A stretch of 64,000 bases of DNA, taken from positions 90,544 to 154,543 of the forward strand of contig NZ_LGYN01000029.1 of assembly GCF_001307105.1 (NCBI RefSeq). Reading direction: 5' to 3'. Under the pieces are notes generated by a model. That model did no database searches and had not been told where the DNA came from. It worked only from the letters and a program-made list of their open reading frames with translations. Positions 18,279 through 27,661 of the stretch are shown here, in pieces (position 1 is the stretch's first letter; each line of letters starts with the position of its first letter). Position numbers and translations under genes: made by a program. The DNA is from Bacillus australimaris (GTDB taxonomy: Bacteria > Bacillota > Bacilli > Bacillales > Bacillaceae).

Positions 18279-19124
18279 ATGAAAAATCGAAGTGCACTGG
18301 AAATTTACAAAGAGGGAGGCGCTTGGTGGGAAACTGAGATTAGTCATATTGAAAAAAATTCAATTGAACTTCGAGGGTATCCGATTGAAGAACTAATTGG
18401 TGAATTGTCGTATCCACAAATGCTTTATTTACTGCTTGTTGGTGAATTATTGGATGATTCAAAAGCAGCTCTTTTTGAAAGTGTTCTTGTTGCAGGAGCA
18501 GACCATGGACCAAGAGCGCCATCAATTGCAGCAGCCAGAATGGCGGTGACTTGTGGCATTTCGTTTAATTCCTCTGTTGCAACAGGGGTGAATCTATTAG
18601 GTGATATTCATGGCGGAGCCGGAGAGAAGGCCATGCGTATGTTATACGAAGCCAAAGCGATCTACGATGATCAAAAGGATGTACAATTTGCGGCAAAGCA
18701 AGTGTGTCAAACATGGTTATCTCGCAAGGAAAAAATTCCGGGAATCGGCCATCAGCTTCATGATGATGATCCGAGGGTGAGACGTTTATATGAGCTGAGT
18801 CACACATATGTCCAGCAAGGTCTAATCAGCGGGACATATTTACGGTTAGCTGAAGCGATTAGACATGAGCTTGAACACCTGAAAGGGAAAAAAATCACGA
18901 TGAATATAGATGGTGTATCTGCTGCAATCCAATGTGAATTAAACATTCCAGCAGAAGCAGCAAAAGGTATTTTTTCCTTATCTAGAGGAATGGGTATCGT
19001 GGCGCATGCATACGAGGAGCTCACAAAGGGAGCCCTCGTGAAGGGACCTTGTCCGAATGAAGAAAGATTGGTGCGTTATGCAGGACATGGAACGCGGCAC
19101 TTGAAGGAGGGAGAGAAAATTTGA
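18279..19124 (+). CDS. citryl-CoA-lyase-like / citrate-synthase-fold protein
   Basis: A protein of 281 residues, shorter than citrate synthase, like stand-alone citryl-CoA lyase domains. All three citrate synthase active-site elements are present: HGGAG (His111), GIGHQLHDDDPR (His158) and NIDGVSA (Asp211). Such proteins cleave or condense acyl-CoA with a 2-oxo acid. It is the first gene of a seven-gene operon with a class III CoA-transferase, so it could split a CoA-activated hydroxy acid into acetyl-CoA and an oxo acid; this is inference. Start: the ATG at 18279 is 12 bases from AAAGGA, while an in-frame ATG at 18267 directly abuts it, so the exact start is uncertain. It overlaps the next gene by four bases. 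Confidence 0.75.
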   Translation: MKNRSALEIYKEGGAWWETEISHIEKNSIELRGYPIEELIGELSYPQMLYLLLVGELLDDSKAALFESVLVAGADHGPRAPSIAAARMAVTCGISFNSSVATGVNLLGDIHGGAGEKAMRMLYEAKAIYDDQKDVQFAAKQVCQTWLSRKEKIPGIGHQLHDDDPRVRRLYELSHTYVQQGLISGTYLRLAEAIRHELEHLKGKKITMNIDGVSAAIQCELNIPAEAAKGIFSLSRGMGIVAHAYEELTKGALVKGPCPNEERLVRYAGHGTRHLKEGEKI

Positions 19125-20554
19125 GTAGTTTGAAAGCGTTGTCATATATAAATGGCGAGTGGCTGGATACCGATCATGTTACAACAGATATTATCAATCC
19201 TTATTCAGGAAAGAAAATCGGTACATCTTATCTCGCATCATCAGAAGACATAGAACAGGCACTTTCTATTGCACAGCAAGCTAAAAAACAAATAGCGGGA
19301 ATATCGGCAATCGAACGCTCAAAGCTTCTAAAAAAAGCAGCCAACTTGCTTGAAGAACAAAAAGACCATTTTGCAAAACTGATTTCGTTAGAATTAGGCA
19401 AACCGCTTAAAAATACAAGAGATGAAGTCGAGCGATCAATCGAGACGCTGGCGCAGTCAGCGGAAGAAGCGAATCGATTAATAGGTGAGACCATTCCTGG
19501 CAATGTATCATCGCGTGGACAAGGAGCAATGGCGATGACATTTAAAGTACCAGTCGGTGTTGTGCTGGCGATTACTCCTTTTAATGCACCGCTCAACTTA
19601 ATTTGTCATAAAGTCGGTCCAGCTTTTGCTGGAGGGAATGTCATTATTTTGAAACCCGCACCGCAAACATCAGCTGTTGCCACAGCGTTTGTCAAACTCC
19701 TGCTCGAAGCAGGGTTTCCTGAGGCAAGTCTGCAGCTTGTGATTGGTGGAGTCGACGCTGGGAAACAGTTAGTCACTGATGAAAGAACGAATCTTATCTC
19801 TTTTACCGGAGGGGCTGCCGGAGGAGAACATATTACAACCTCTGCGGGATTAAAAAAAGTCCTGCTCGAACTCGGAGGGAATGGAGCGACGATAGTTCAT
19901 CACGATGCAGATATTGAACAAGCCGCATCTCTATGTGCTAAGACAGGTTTTAGTAATTCCGGTCAAAGCTGTATTTCTGTTCAAAGAATTTATGTCCACC
20001 AGCAAATCATGGCGTCGTTTACTGAGGTGTTAAAACAAAAAGTAGAGCAGCTTGTCGTTGGAGATCCGCTGTCCAGTGAGAGTGATATCGGTTGCATGGT
20101 CGATGTCCAGGCCGCGCAGCGTGTTGAAGCATGGATACAAGAGGCAGAGAGTATGGGTGCACAGCTTTTATACGGGGGGAAAAGAAATGGAGCGAGCATC
20201 ACACCAGCTATTTTGCTAAATCCCCCGAAACAGGCAAAGGTTGTCTGTGAGGAAGTGTTCGGCCCAGTTGTCAGCGTCCTCCCTTATGAGGAGCTGGAGG
20301 AGGCAATCAAAGAAGCAAATGATAGTCGATATGGTTTGCAGGCAGGAATCTTTACAAATCAGCTGGATGTTGCGTTGCACGCAGCAAAAGAACTTGAAAC
20401 TGGCGGTGTCGTCATCAATGGGACGTCGAATTTTAGACTGGATCATTGGCCTTATGGTGGGATTAAGCGAAGTGGTCTTGGAAGAGAAGGTCCGCGTTTC
20501 GCCATCGAGGAGATGACCGAAACCAAAATGGTTGTGCTTCCAAATGGCCTATGA
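19121..20554 (+). CDS. NAD(P)-dependent aldehyde dehydrogenase
   Basis: A protein of 477 residues of the aldehyde dehydrogenase superfamily. Visible features are ITPFNAPLNLICHKVGPAFA (cofactor site), FTGGAAGGEHI, ELGGNGATIV with the general-base Glu, and NSGQSCISVQR with catalytic Cys284. It starts at TTG 19121, overlapping the previous stop (TTGA), with AAGGAGG ten bases upstream. It resembles the lactaldehyde / sulfolactaldehyde / phosphonoacetaldehyde group more than betaine or proline enzymes by eye; the substrate is not established. In the operon it could oxidise an aldehyde produced by the TPP enzyme. Confidence 0.88.
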   Translation: MSSLKALSYINGEWLDTDHVTTDIINPYSGKKIGTSYLASSEDIEQALSIAQQAKKQIAGISAIERSKLLKKAANLLEEQKDHFAKLISLELGKPLKNTRDEVERSIETLAQSAEEANRLIGETIPGNVSSRGQGAMAMTFKVPVGVVLAITPFNAPLNLICHKVGPAFAGGNVIILKPAPQTSAVATAFVKLLLEAGFPEASLQLVIGGVDAGKQLVTDERTNLISFTGGAAGGEHITTSAGLKKVLLELGGNGATIVHHDADIEQAASLCAKTGFSNSGQSCISVQRIYVHQQIMASFTEVLKQKVEQLVVGDPLSSESDIGCMVDVQAAQRVEAWIQEAESMGAQLLYGGKRNGASITPAILLNPPKQAKVVCEEVFGPVVSVLPYEELEEAIKEANDSRYGLQAGIFTNQLDVALHAAKELETGGVVINGTSNFRLDHWPYGGIKRSGLGREGPRFAIEEMTETKMVVLPNGL

Positions 20555-20563
20555 AAGGGGCGT

Positions 20564-21340
20564 ATGGATGTGAAGGCATTTCAGCAAAAGGTAAAAAGCG
20601 TGCAGACAGGCAGTCAACCAATGATTTGTACCCCGCTCATCGGACAAACAAAGGAAGAATTGTTACATGAGATCGAGGTGTTAACTGAGAAGAAGCCTGA
20701 TGTGATCGAGTGGCGGGCGGATTTTTTTCAACACCTTCATGACAAGGAACAAGTCATAGACACCCTTAAGAGAATGGTAGAAAAGGCAAAGGGCATACCA
20801 TTTTTATTCACCATTCGCTCTGAAAAGGAGGGCGGCGAAAGTATATCACTCTCAGAAGCTGAGAAGGTTTCTTTGCTTGTCGAGCTTTGCTCCACTCAGC
20901 TTGTGGACGCGGTTGATTATGAATTGATGCAGGATGTGACACATATACAGCAAGTCAGTCAAGCGGCTAAAAGAAATGCGGTCACCTTGATAGTGTCATA
21001 TCACGATTTCCATCGTACTCCTGGGGTGGATCGACTCGTGCAGCTATTTGTCAATGCAAAATCAGTCGGTGCCGACATTGCAAAGATCGCAGTGATGCCG
21101 CATTCCTATGATGATGCATTAACACTGCTTTCGGCGACCAGTCATGCGAAAAAGCATCTGTCGATTCCCGTTATTTCGATGGCAATGGGGGAATATGGGG
21201 CTTTTACAAGAATGGTTGGTGGACTTTTTGGATCTGTCATGACCTTTGCTGTAGGGAAAGAAAGCTCAGCTCCCGGGCAAGTGGCAATACAGGATTTGAA
21301 CAGCGTTCTATCTATTGTGTTTCAAAGAATAAGTGAGTAG
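20564..21340 (+). CDS. aroD: type I 3-dehydroquinate dehydratase
   Basis: A protein of 258 residues with a complete type I dehydroquinase active site: EWRAD (49-53), SYHDF with His147, IAKIAVMP with Schiff-base Lys174, the SMAMGEYGAFTR loop and SAPGQV near the C terminus. The known reaction dehydrates 3-dehydroquinate to 3-dehydroshikimate. Its place inside a catabolic operon behind a cre-like site, away from other aromatic synthesis genes, suggests either quinate-type catabolism or recruitment to dehydrate a related hydroxy-oxo acid. No dehydroshikimate dehydratase or quinate dehydrogenase is seen nearby. Start: ATG 20564 lies close to AAAGGGG; GTG 20570 is an alternative. Confidence 0.88.
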   Translation: MDVKAFQQKVKSVQTGSQPMICTPLIGQTKEELLHEIEVLTEKKPDVIEWRADFFQHLHDKEQVIDTLKRMVEKAKGIPFLFTIRSEKEGGESISLSEAEKVSLLVELCSTQLVDAVDYELMQDVTHIQQVSQAAKRNAVTLIVSYHDFHRTPGVDRLVQLFVNAKSVGADIAKIAVMPHSYDDALTLLSATSHAKKHLSIPVISMAMGEYGAFTRMVGGLFGSVMTFAVGKESSAPGQVAIQDLNSVLSIVFQRISE

Positions 21341-21374
21341 CAGGTTTATAGCTGCACCGTGAGAGGAGAGAAAC

Positions 21375-23135
21375 ATGAAGAAGAATATTTCTACACAGGT
21401 TATTCAGTATTTAGAAAATCGGGGAGTCGAGCATATTTTCGGTCTCTGCGGTCATACAAATATTGCTTTTTTATCAGCGCTTGAAAAAAGCTCGATTCAA
21501 TTTGTAAATGTCAGACATGAACAGATAGCGGCACATGCAGCAGATGGTTATGCGAGAGCTAAGAAACAGACGGCTGTTGTTCTCAGTCATCTAGGTCCTG
21601 GACTCACCAATGCGGCAACAGGGGTAGCGAATGCAGCACTTGATTCCATTCCAATGGTTGTCATTGCAGGAGATGTCCCAAGTCATTACTACGGAAAGCA
21701 CCCACATCAAGAGATCAATCTTCATTCCGATGCCTCTCAATACGAAATTTATCGGCCTTTTGTGAAAAGAGCATGGCGAGTCGATATACCAGAATTGTTT
21801 CCAGAGATTTTATCAAAAGCATTTCAGTTAGCTGAAAGCGGCCGTCCTGGCCCGGTGCTTATTTCTGTTCCAATGGATGTGTTCTCAAAAGACCTTGATG
21901 TGTCACTATTTGAACAAATCAACCATCATACACAGACCATTGAAAAACCTTCAATTGATGATCAAACGGCCAATCGGATATTAGATCGATTGCTGCAGGC
22001 AGAAAGACCGCTCTTATATGTAGGGGGAGGCATTTTACTAGCTGATGCAGCTGAAGAATTAAAGGCATTCACTGATCATCTCAGTATCCCTGTTGCCCAT
22101 TCTTTGATGGGAAAAGGAGCCATGCCAGATGATCACCCAATGACCCTTGGAATGACAGGGTTTTGGGGGACGAAATTTATCAATGATCAATGTAAAGATG
22201 CGGACTATATATTGGCTTTAGGCACCCGTTTTGCTGAAGCTGATGCGAGTTCGTGGGAATCAGAATATACGTTCCGCTTCCCATCAACCAAGCTCATTCA
22301 TATTGACATTGATCCGAATGAAATTGGCCGTAACTATCCTGTTGAAATTGGAGCAGTAGCCGATCTTAAGCAAGCCTTGACTGTACTTAATCGAGTGGCG
22401 AGAGAAAGACTGTCAGAAGGGCTGGATCGACCTGAATTGAAAAAGGAAATTGCAGCCTATCGTAAAGAATTCCAGGCGAGCAATTTGACGAATATTCAAG
22501 ATGAATCCTTCCCAATGAAGCCGCAGCGTATTTTGCAGGAAGTGCGGGAAGTATTGCCGCCAGATGCTTTTATTACGACTGATGTTGGCTGGAACAAAAA
22601 TGGGGTAGGGCAGCAATTTCCTGTGTTGACTCCAGGGACCATTTTAACGCCAGGTGGTTTTGCGACGATGGGATTTGGAGCCCCTGCCGCACTTGGGGCA
22701 AAGATTGCTCAGCCTGACCGTGTTGTTGTGTCACTTGTTGGGGACGGTGGATTTGGTCAAAACCCTTCCGTTCTTGCAACAGCCGTTGAAGAAAACATTC
22801 CTGTTGTGTGGATTGTCATGAATAACAGTGCGTTTGGAACAATAGCTGGCTTGCAAATGGCGCACTATGAGACGACATACGGTACTGTTTTTAGAAAAGG
22901 TGGAGAAAGCTATTCTCCTGATTTTGCTGCCATTGCGAGAGGTTATGGAATGAAGGGAATTAAAATCACCTCTGCTTCTGAATTCAAAGAAGCTTTAGCT
23001 GAAGCCATTGCCTCTCAGGAGCCTTGCGTGATTGATGTAGCAATGAAAAATGATCCTGTTCCTACGGATGGACATTGGAATATTAATGATATTTATTCAC
23101 CAAATACAAAGCGCTCACATGTCAGCGTGAATTAA
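21375..23135 (+). CDS. thiamine-pyrophosphate enzyme, acetolactate-synthase-like
   Basis: A protein of 586 residues with the three-domain layout of the acetolactate synthase / glyoxylate carboligase / sulfoacetaldehyde acetyltransferase family. The cofactor-activating Glu49 is in VRHEQIAAHAADGYAR. The TPP-Mg motif begins GDGGFG at residue 456 and ends IVMNN. LSHLGPGLTNAATGVANA and GRPGPVLISVPMDV are also family stretches. It is not the biosynthetic IlvB by context: no small subunit and no ilv genes are nearby. It probably decarboxylates or ligates a 2-oxo acid released in this pathway. GAGGAGAG precedes the ATG. Confidence 0.88.
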   Translation: MKKNISTQVIQYLENRGVEHIFGLCGHTNIAFLSALEKSSIQFVNVRHEQIAAHAADGYARAKKQTAVVLSHLGPGLTNAATGVANAALDSIPMVVIAGDVPSHYYGKHPHQEINLHSDASQYEIYRPFVKRAWRVDIPELFPEILSKAFQLAESGRPGPVLISVPMDVFSKDLDVSLFEQINHHTQTIEKPSIDDQTANRILDRLLQAERPLLYVGGGILLADAAEELKAFTDHLSIPVAHSLMGKGAMPDDHPMTLGMTGFWGTKFINDQCKDADYILALGTRFAEADASSWESEYTFRFPSTKLIHIDIDPNEIGRNYPVEIGAVADLKQALTVLNRVARERLSEGLDRPELKKEIAAYRKEFQASNLTNIQDESFPMKPQRILQEVREVLPPDAFITTDVGWNKNGVGQQFPVLTPGTILTPGGFATMGFGAPAALGAKIAQPDRVVVSLVGDGGFGQNPSVLATAVEENIPVVWIVMNNSAFGTIAGLQMAHYETTYGTVFRKGGESYSPDFAAIARGYGMKGIKITSASEFKEALAEAIASQEPCVIDVAMKNDPVPTDGHWNINDIYSPNTKRSHVSVN

Positions 23136-23158
23136 ACAAAACGAGGGAGGAATTAACA

Positions 23159-23539
23159 ATGAAAATTAAAGTATTGAATCCGTTTCAAGATGGGAACCCA
23201 TTATGGTTAGGCTTAGATCGTCCAGAGGAGCAAATGATTCGAAAAGTATTTCAAACCATTACACCAGATACGGTTGGATCAGAGCATATGATGGCGGGTC
23301 TCACCATTTTTGAACCGGGAGAAGCAAGTTCAGTGCACAATCACCCGGGCTCAGAGGAGTTTGATTTTGTGATTAAAGGGTCTGGCGAAGTCATTTGTGA
23401 AGGAGAAAGGCAGTCCTTTAAGCAAAATGATTTCATGTTCATTCCAGACGGTGTTCCGCATCAGCATGTCAATACAGGAGATGAACCTTTATGGCTCATT
23501 TGGCTCTACACACCGCAAGGGCAGCTTCCAAAGGATTAA
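23159..23539 (+). CDS. cupin-domain protein
   Basis: A single-domain cupin of 126 residues. The first cupin motif is HNHPGSEEFDFVIKGSGEV (His and Glu metal ligands, about residues 60-80) and the second is FIPDGVPHQHVNTGD (His ligands, about 100-114). GGGAGG precedes the ATG. It lies 23 bp after the TPP enzyme gene. It could be a small isomerase, dioxygenase or sensor; the reaction is unknown. Confidence 0.82.
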   Translation: MKIKVLNPFQDGNPLWLGLDRPEEQMIRKVFQTITPDTVGSEHMMAGLTIFEPGEASSVHNHPGSEEFDFVIKGSGEVICEGERQSFKQNDFMFIPDGVPHQHVNTGDEPLWLIWLYTPQGQLPKD

Positions 23540-23552
23540 AAACCTGCACCGG

Positions 23553-23630
23553 TAAGCCCTCAATCATCAGGGCTTTATGGGTCAATTAGAAAGATGAAAA
23601 GGGCTAAGATCGAAAGTGTTTTAGCCCTTC
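23553..23630 (+). repeat. two hairpins inside the operon
   Basis: AAGCCCT (23554-23560) / AGGGCTT (23569-23575) and AAGGGCTAA (23599-23607) / TTAGCCCTT (23621-23629). Neither is followed by a long T run. They lie in the 118-bp gap between the cupin and CoA-transferase genes and may stabilise or process the transcript, or partly terminate it. Confidence 0.55.
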
Positions 23631-23657
23631 ATCACTTGAATGAAAGGGAGTCAAGTA

Positions 23658-24860
23658 ATGAATATGAATACACCGCTCGAAGGAATGAAAATATTAGACG
23701 TCTCTACAATGATCGCTGCACCCTATGGCGCGGTGCTTCTAGGGGATTTTGGTGCAGAGGTCATCAAAGTCGAGATACCTGGTAAAGGCGATACGCTGCG
23801 GCATGTTGGCCCTTTTGCAGATGGTGAACCACTTAGATGGTCAGGTCTCTCACGGAATAAGAAATCCCTTACACTGGATCTGCACAAAGAAGAAGCAAAA
23901 GACATTTTTAAAAAGCTTGCAGGTCAGGTCGATGTGTTAATTGAGAATTTCCGCCCTGGAACGCTCGAAAAATGGGGCGTGGGGTACGATGTATTAAAGG
24001 AAATCAACCCTCGTTTAATTATGATTCGTGTATCGGGTTATGGACAAACGGGCCCGTTTAAGGACAAGGCTGGATTTGGAACACCTGCAACGGCGTTTAG
24101 CGGCTTTACATATCTTCAAGGGTTTCCAGACCGGCATCCAGTCAGCCCTTCTTTTTCTTTGACAGATTATATTGCTGGCATCTATGTGGCGTTTGCTACT
24201 GTGACTGCGATGTATTACAGGGATACACATCCTGAAGGAACTGGACAAATGGTGGATTTGGGCCTCTATGAATCTGTGTTTCGTATGTTAGAATTTTTGG
24301 TTGCAGAATATGACAAGCTTGGGAAGGTGCGCGAGCGCTCACCGGGGCTAAGTGGTCATTCAAGCCCTGCTGGCACTTATGAGACGAAGGATGGACATTA
24401 TTTGGTTCTTGTGACGAGTACAGATTCGACCTTCAACCGATTGGCAGAGGCGATGAATCGATTAGATTTACTTGAGGATGAAAAATTTGCGGTCAATGCA
24501 TCTAGGCTGAAGCATAACAAAGAGATGGATGCGATCGTCTCTCAATGGATTGCGTCGAAAACAAGGGATGATGTATTAGAAATTCTAGATACTCATGGCG
24601 TTCCTGTCAGCCCAATCTTAAGTATTCAAGATATTTTTGAGCATCCGCAATTTCAAGCACGAGAGAATATCGTCGAAGTGCATCACCCTCGTCTTGGAAA
24701 AGTAAAGGTGCCTGGGATCATTCCGAAGTTTGAAAAAACACCCGGAAGTATCCGTCACATTGCACCTGATTTAGGCGAACATAATTATGAGATTTTAACA
24801 AATATGCTTGGCTTCACAGAAGAAGAGTGCAAGCAGTTAGAAGAAAAAGGGGTCATTTAA
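23658..24860 (+). CDS. class III (CaiB/BaiF) CoA-transferase
   Basis: A protein of 400 residues of the CaiB/BaiF family, which moves CoA between carboxylic acids. Features are PLEGMKILDVSTMIAAPYGAVLLGDFGAEVIKVE at the N terminus, RNKKSLTLDL and LIENFRPG. Catalytic Asp170 is in SLTDYIAG, matching Asp169 of formyl-CoA transferase. The ATG at 23658 follows AAAGGGA by eight bases; an upstream in-frame ATG at 23640 precedes that site. It probably activates the pathway acid to its CoA ester for the citryl-CoA-lyase-like protein encoded first in the operon. Confidence 0.9.
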   Translation: MNMNTPLEGMKILDVSTMIAAPYGAVLLGDFGAEVIKVEIPGKGDTLRHVGPFADGEPLRWSGLSRNKKSLTLDLHKEEAKDIFKKLAGQVDVLIENFRPGTLEKWGVGYDVLKEINPRLIMIRVSGYGQTGPFKDKAGFGTPATAFSGFTYLQGFPDRHPVSPSFSLTDYIAGIYVAFATVTAMYYRDTHPEGTGQMVDLGLYESVFRMLEFLVAEYDKLGKVRERSPGLSGHSSPAGTYETKDGHYLVLVTSTDSTFNRLAEAMNRLDLLEDEKFAVNASRLKHNKEMDAIVSQWIASKTRDDVLEILDTHGVPVSPILSIQDIFEHPQFQARENIVEVHHPRLGKVKVPGIIPKFEKTPGSIRHIAPDLGEHNYEILTNMLGFTEEECKQLEEKGVI

Positions 24861-24905
24861 GGCGCTCAACCGAACCGCGCGCTGCGGAAACAAAGGAGGA
24901 TGGTT

Positions 24906-26219
24906 ATGAAAGTGCATTCAGAACTGAAGGGGAATGAACTGCGGCCCGCTTATGTGAAACCAACGAAAGCTCGTTTTGGCATATTGATTCTGTTGTTTTT
25001 TATTACCGCTATTAATTATATTGATCGAGCCAGTGTATCCATTGTTGCACCTGCTATTCAATCTTCATTGCAATTAAATCCTGCCTTATTAGGTCTTATT
25101 TTTTCAGCATTTAGCTGGACATATACAGCGATGCAAATACCAGGCGGTTTTATTCTCGATAAATTTGGCTCAAAGGTAACGTATGGGATATCACTCATTA
25201 CCTGGTCTATTTTTACAGGCCTACAGGCGTTTGCGAATAGCTTTGCCTTTTTATTCGGCTGTCGTTTGTTTATTGGGATTACAGAATCTCCCGCATTTCC
25301 TGCGAATAACCGCATTGTGACCACATGGTTTCCGAGGCGGGAACGGGCTTTTGCAACAGGTGTGTATACTGCTGGAGAATATGTGGGTCTTGCATTTGCG
25401 ACACCTCTTCTTTTCTGGATCATGACGACTTTCGATTGGAGAACCGTCTTTATTACGGCAGGTGCGCTCGGTATCATATTTGCTTTCTTTTGGTACAAGT
25501 TTTATCACGAACCGAAAGAGCATCCGAAGGTAAATAAAAATGAGTTAGAATTAATCCGGCAAGGCGAAGGGCTGTCAGTAGCCTCACAGGAGAAGCTGAA
25601 ATGGGCAGACTTTGCCGCCCTTCTAAAATATCGTAAATTGATCGGGCTCTATATTGGCCAATTCTCTGTTGCGTCTACACTATTTTTCTTTTTAACATGG
25701 TTTCCGACCTATTTAGCAGAGGCGAAAAATATGGCGTTTCTCAAGGTAGGTTTTGCTGCATCTCTTCCTTATATTGCTGCATTCTTTGGGGTATTGTTTG
25801 GAGGATATGTGTCTGATTGGCTGCTCAAAAAGGGTGTATCCGTGAATGTAGCGAGAAAGCTGCCGGTAGTGGTTGGTTTGCTTTTGACAAGTACCATTGT
25901 TTTAGCGAACTTTACAACGAATATCCCGCTTGTGCTGACCATTTTATCCATCGCATCATTTGCCCAAGGACTGTCTAATATCTCTTGGACGATGCTGTCT
26001 GAGGTAGCACCGAAGGAAATGGTTGGGCTGGCTGGCGGCGTATTTAACTTTTTTGCTAATTTAGCTGGGATCATCACTCCGCTGATTATCGGATTCATCG
26101 TGTCGGCGACGGGCTCTTACAACGGGGGAATTTTATTCGTCAGTTTAGTCGCATTAGGCGGGGCATTGTCGTACATTTTCATCGTAGGTAAAATTGAACG
26201 TATTCAATTAAAACCGTAG
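24906..26219 (+). CDS. MFS organic-acid transporter (anion:cation symporter type)
   Basis: A 12-helix protein of 437 residues of the anion:cation symporter branch of the MFS (glucarate, galactonate and phthalate carriers). The N terminus holds INYIDRASVSIVAPAIQ, and PGGFILDKFGSK is the MFS loop 2-3 motif. FIGITESPAFPANNRIVTTWFP is another branch signature. AAAGGAGG is six bases before the ATG at 24906. It is the last gene of the operon and presumably imports the carboxylate substrate. A strong terminator follows. Confidence 0.87.
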   Translation: MKVHSELKGNELRPAYVKPTKARFGILILLFFITAINYIDRASVSIVAPAIQSSLQLNPALLGLIFSAFSWTYTAMQIPGGFILDKFGSKVTYGISLITWSIFTGLQAFANSFAFLFGCRLFIGITESPAFPANNRIVTTWFPRRERAFATGVYTAGEYVGLAFATPLLFWIMTTFDWRTVFITAGALGIIFAFFWYKFYHEPKEHPKVNKNELELIRQGEGLSVASQEKLKWADFAALLKYRKLIGLYIGQFSVASTLFFFLTWFPTYLAEAKNMAFLKVGFAASLPYIAAFFGVLFGGYVSDWLLKKGVSVNVARKLPVVVGLLLTSTIVLANFTTNIPLVLTILSIASFAQGLSNISWTMLSEVAPKEMVGLAGGVFNFFANLAGIITPLIIGFIVSATGSYNGGILFVSLVALGGALSYIFIVGKIERIQLKP

Positions 26220-26227
26220 CGGGAAAG

Positions 26228-26267
26228 CAAAAGAGAACTCATATCAAGACGAGTTCTCTTTTTTTAT
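26228..26267. terminator. bidirectional terminator after the catabolic operon
   Basis: AAGAGAACTC / GAGTTCTCTT stem (26230-26260) with flanking A and T runs, between convergent transporter genes. Confidence 0.88.
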
Positions 26268-27622
26268 GAATAAAAAATAACGGTGATAACTGTTGCACAT
26301 GCGATACCCATGCTGATATAAAAGCCAGCAAACCAAATATTCCAACGCGTGATACGGTAAGGGTTGACCTTCATCAAATCTGCTAATAGGGAGACAGAAA
26401 CATTAAAAGGACTAAACATGACAGTTGATGTGCCAGCAACGATAAGCATGATAGCAATGGGAAGAGCAGGCAGTTCATGAATGACAGGTGTCATCATGCT
26501 GACTAATAAAGCAAGCGAGACGAGTGGATGAAAACCGCAAAGGGCGGTGATCAGAAAATATAACCCAATGACACAATAAACCCAAATGGCATGGTCTGAT
26601 ATACTGACAATAAATGCTTGAATTGGCTGCATACTATTTGTGGCAAGCAGCATATCGACAAAGAAGCCGGCACTTAAAAATAGACACATATAGTTGGAGA
26701 GTTGATTGGTTCTTTCTTTCCAATGAGGCACAGAGACCGCTATATATTGTTTTCTTTTTTTGATAACAGATGAGAAAACTAGAGCAAATGGAATAATTGT
26801 CAGCACAACAGCAAATAGATAGCCTTTTCCAATCCATGCATCGACAAGTGAGACGGCTGTCATAAAGCTTAACAGCATGAAAGCGAGCTGGAGCGTTTTT
26901 CGCTTAATTCGATGAGGGTTGGAGTTTGTTTCTGCTGACTGAATGATGTTTGGTAATCGTTTGCTTTGACGAGAAAAAAGCATCCAGTCTGCCGCCAGCA
27001 CCACGACCATTAAACCAAAAGTAATGGGTGCAATTTGATAATATTTTAGTTTAGTTGCATCAATGGTGACGCTAACCAGCACTTCAACAGGACTCCAGCT
27101 TAAACATAATGCATATGACCTTAAGAGGTTGCGTGAATAAAGATGTTGCTGCACCTGTTTTTTTAGGGATTCCAGCGACGGTTGGAGCGATGTATATAGT
27201 AAGGGGATCGTCGCGATATTTAAAAACATGCCAAGAATATGAGTGACAAATGAACTCTTGCGATAAAGCTGATTTGTGCTCGTTGTATGCAGTGTGAGCA
27301 GTTTATTTAATTGTGTATCGAAATGTCCAACATGTATGAGAGAATGAATAAAAGGCAGCATGAAAAATAGAGAAAGCAAGCCTAGCATGGAATGAAAGTG
27401 AAGAACAAACGTATGCAATGGCTGGCCGGATAAGAAGAATAAGAACAAACCAATGATGAGAAACACAGCACCTGTTTTCAAATAAAGCCCACTTGCTTTC
27501 TTAAAAGAAATGGTGAGCGAGAAAGCGGCCAGCAGACCAACAAAGTAGGAGAGTACGGGAGCAGGAAATAGTTGATGAACAATAAATAAACTAATCAGAA
27601 GTGTAAAAACGACCAGGTACAT
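26264..27622 (-). CDS. unassigned polytopic membrane protein, probable transporter
   Basis: A protein of 452 residues with roughly ten hydrophobic segments and a basic loop near residues 225-240 (KRLPNIIQ, HRIKRK). The N-terminal helices, a central segment CLSWSPVEVLVSVTIDATKL and a C-terminal IVAGTSTVMFSPFNVSVSLLADLM recall ion-transporter-superfamily carriers of organic anions, but I do not recognise the family. GGAGGAG precedes the ATG at 27622. It is divergent from the IclR regulator and shares with it a 148-bp region containing paired candidate operators, so it likely serves the same substrate as the operon. Confidence 0.7.
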   Translation of the reverse strand: MYLVVFTLLISLFIVHQLFPAPVLSYFVGLLAAFSLTISFKKASGLYLKTGAVFLIIGLFLFFLSGQPLHTFVLHFHSMLGLLSLFFMLPFIHSLIHVGHFDTQLNKLLTLHTTSTNQLYRKSSFVTHILGMFLNIATIPLLYTSLQPSLESLKKQVQQHLYSRNLLRSYALCLSWSPVEVLVSVTIDATKLKYYQIAPITFGLMVVVLAADWMLFSRQSKRLPNIIQSAETNSNPHRIKRKTLQLAFMLLSFMTAVSLVDAWIGKGYLFAVVLTIIPFALVFSSVIKKRKQYIAVSVPHWKERTNQLSNYMCLFLSAGFFVDMLLATNSMQPIQAFIVSISDHAIWVYCVIGLYFLITALCGFHPLVSLALLVSMMTPVIHELPALPIAIMLIVAGTSTVMFSPFNVSVSLLADLMKVNPYRITRWNIWFAGFYISMGIACATVITVIFYS

Positions 27623-27661
27623 TCAAATATCTCCTCCATCAAACATCTTCAATTGATTTTA

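Noticed and set aside
20564..21340. A complete quinate/shikimate catabolic pathway
   Set aside because: Only the dehydroquinase is present; quinate dehydrogenase, dehydroshikimate dehydratase and ring-cleavage genes are absent.
21375..23135. Biosynthetic acetolactate synthase IlvB
   Set aside because: No regulatory subunit or ilv genes are nearby, and the context is a regulated catabolic operon.
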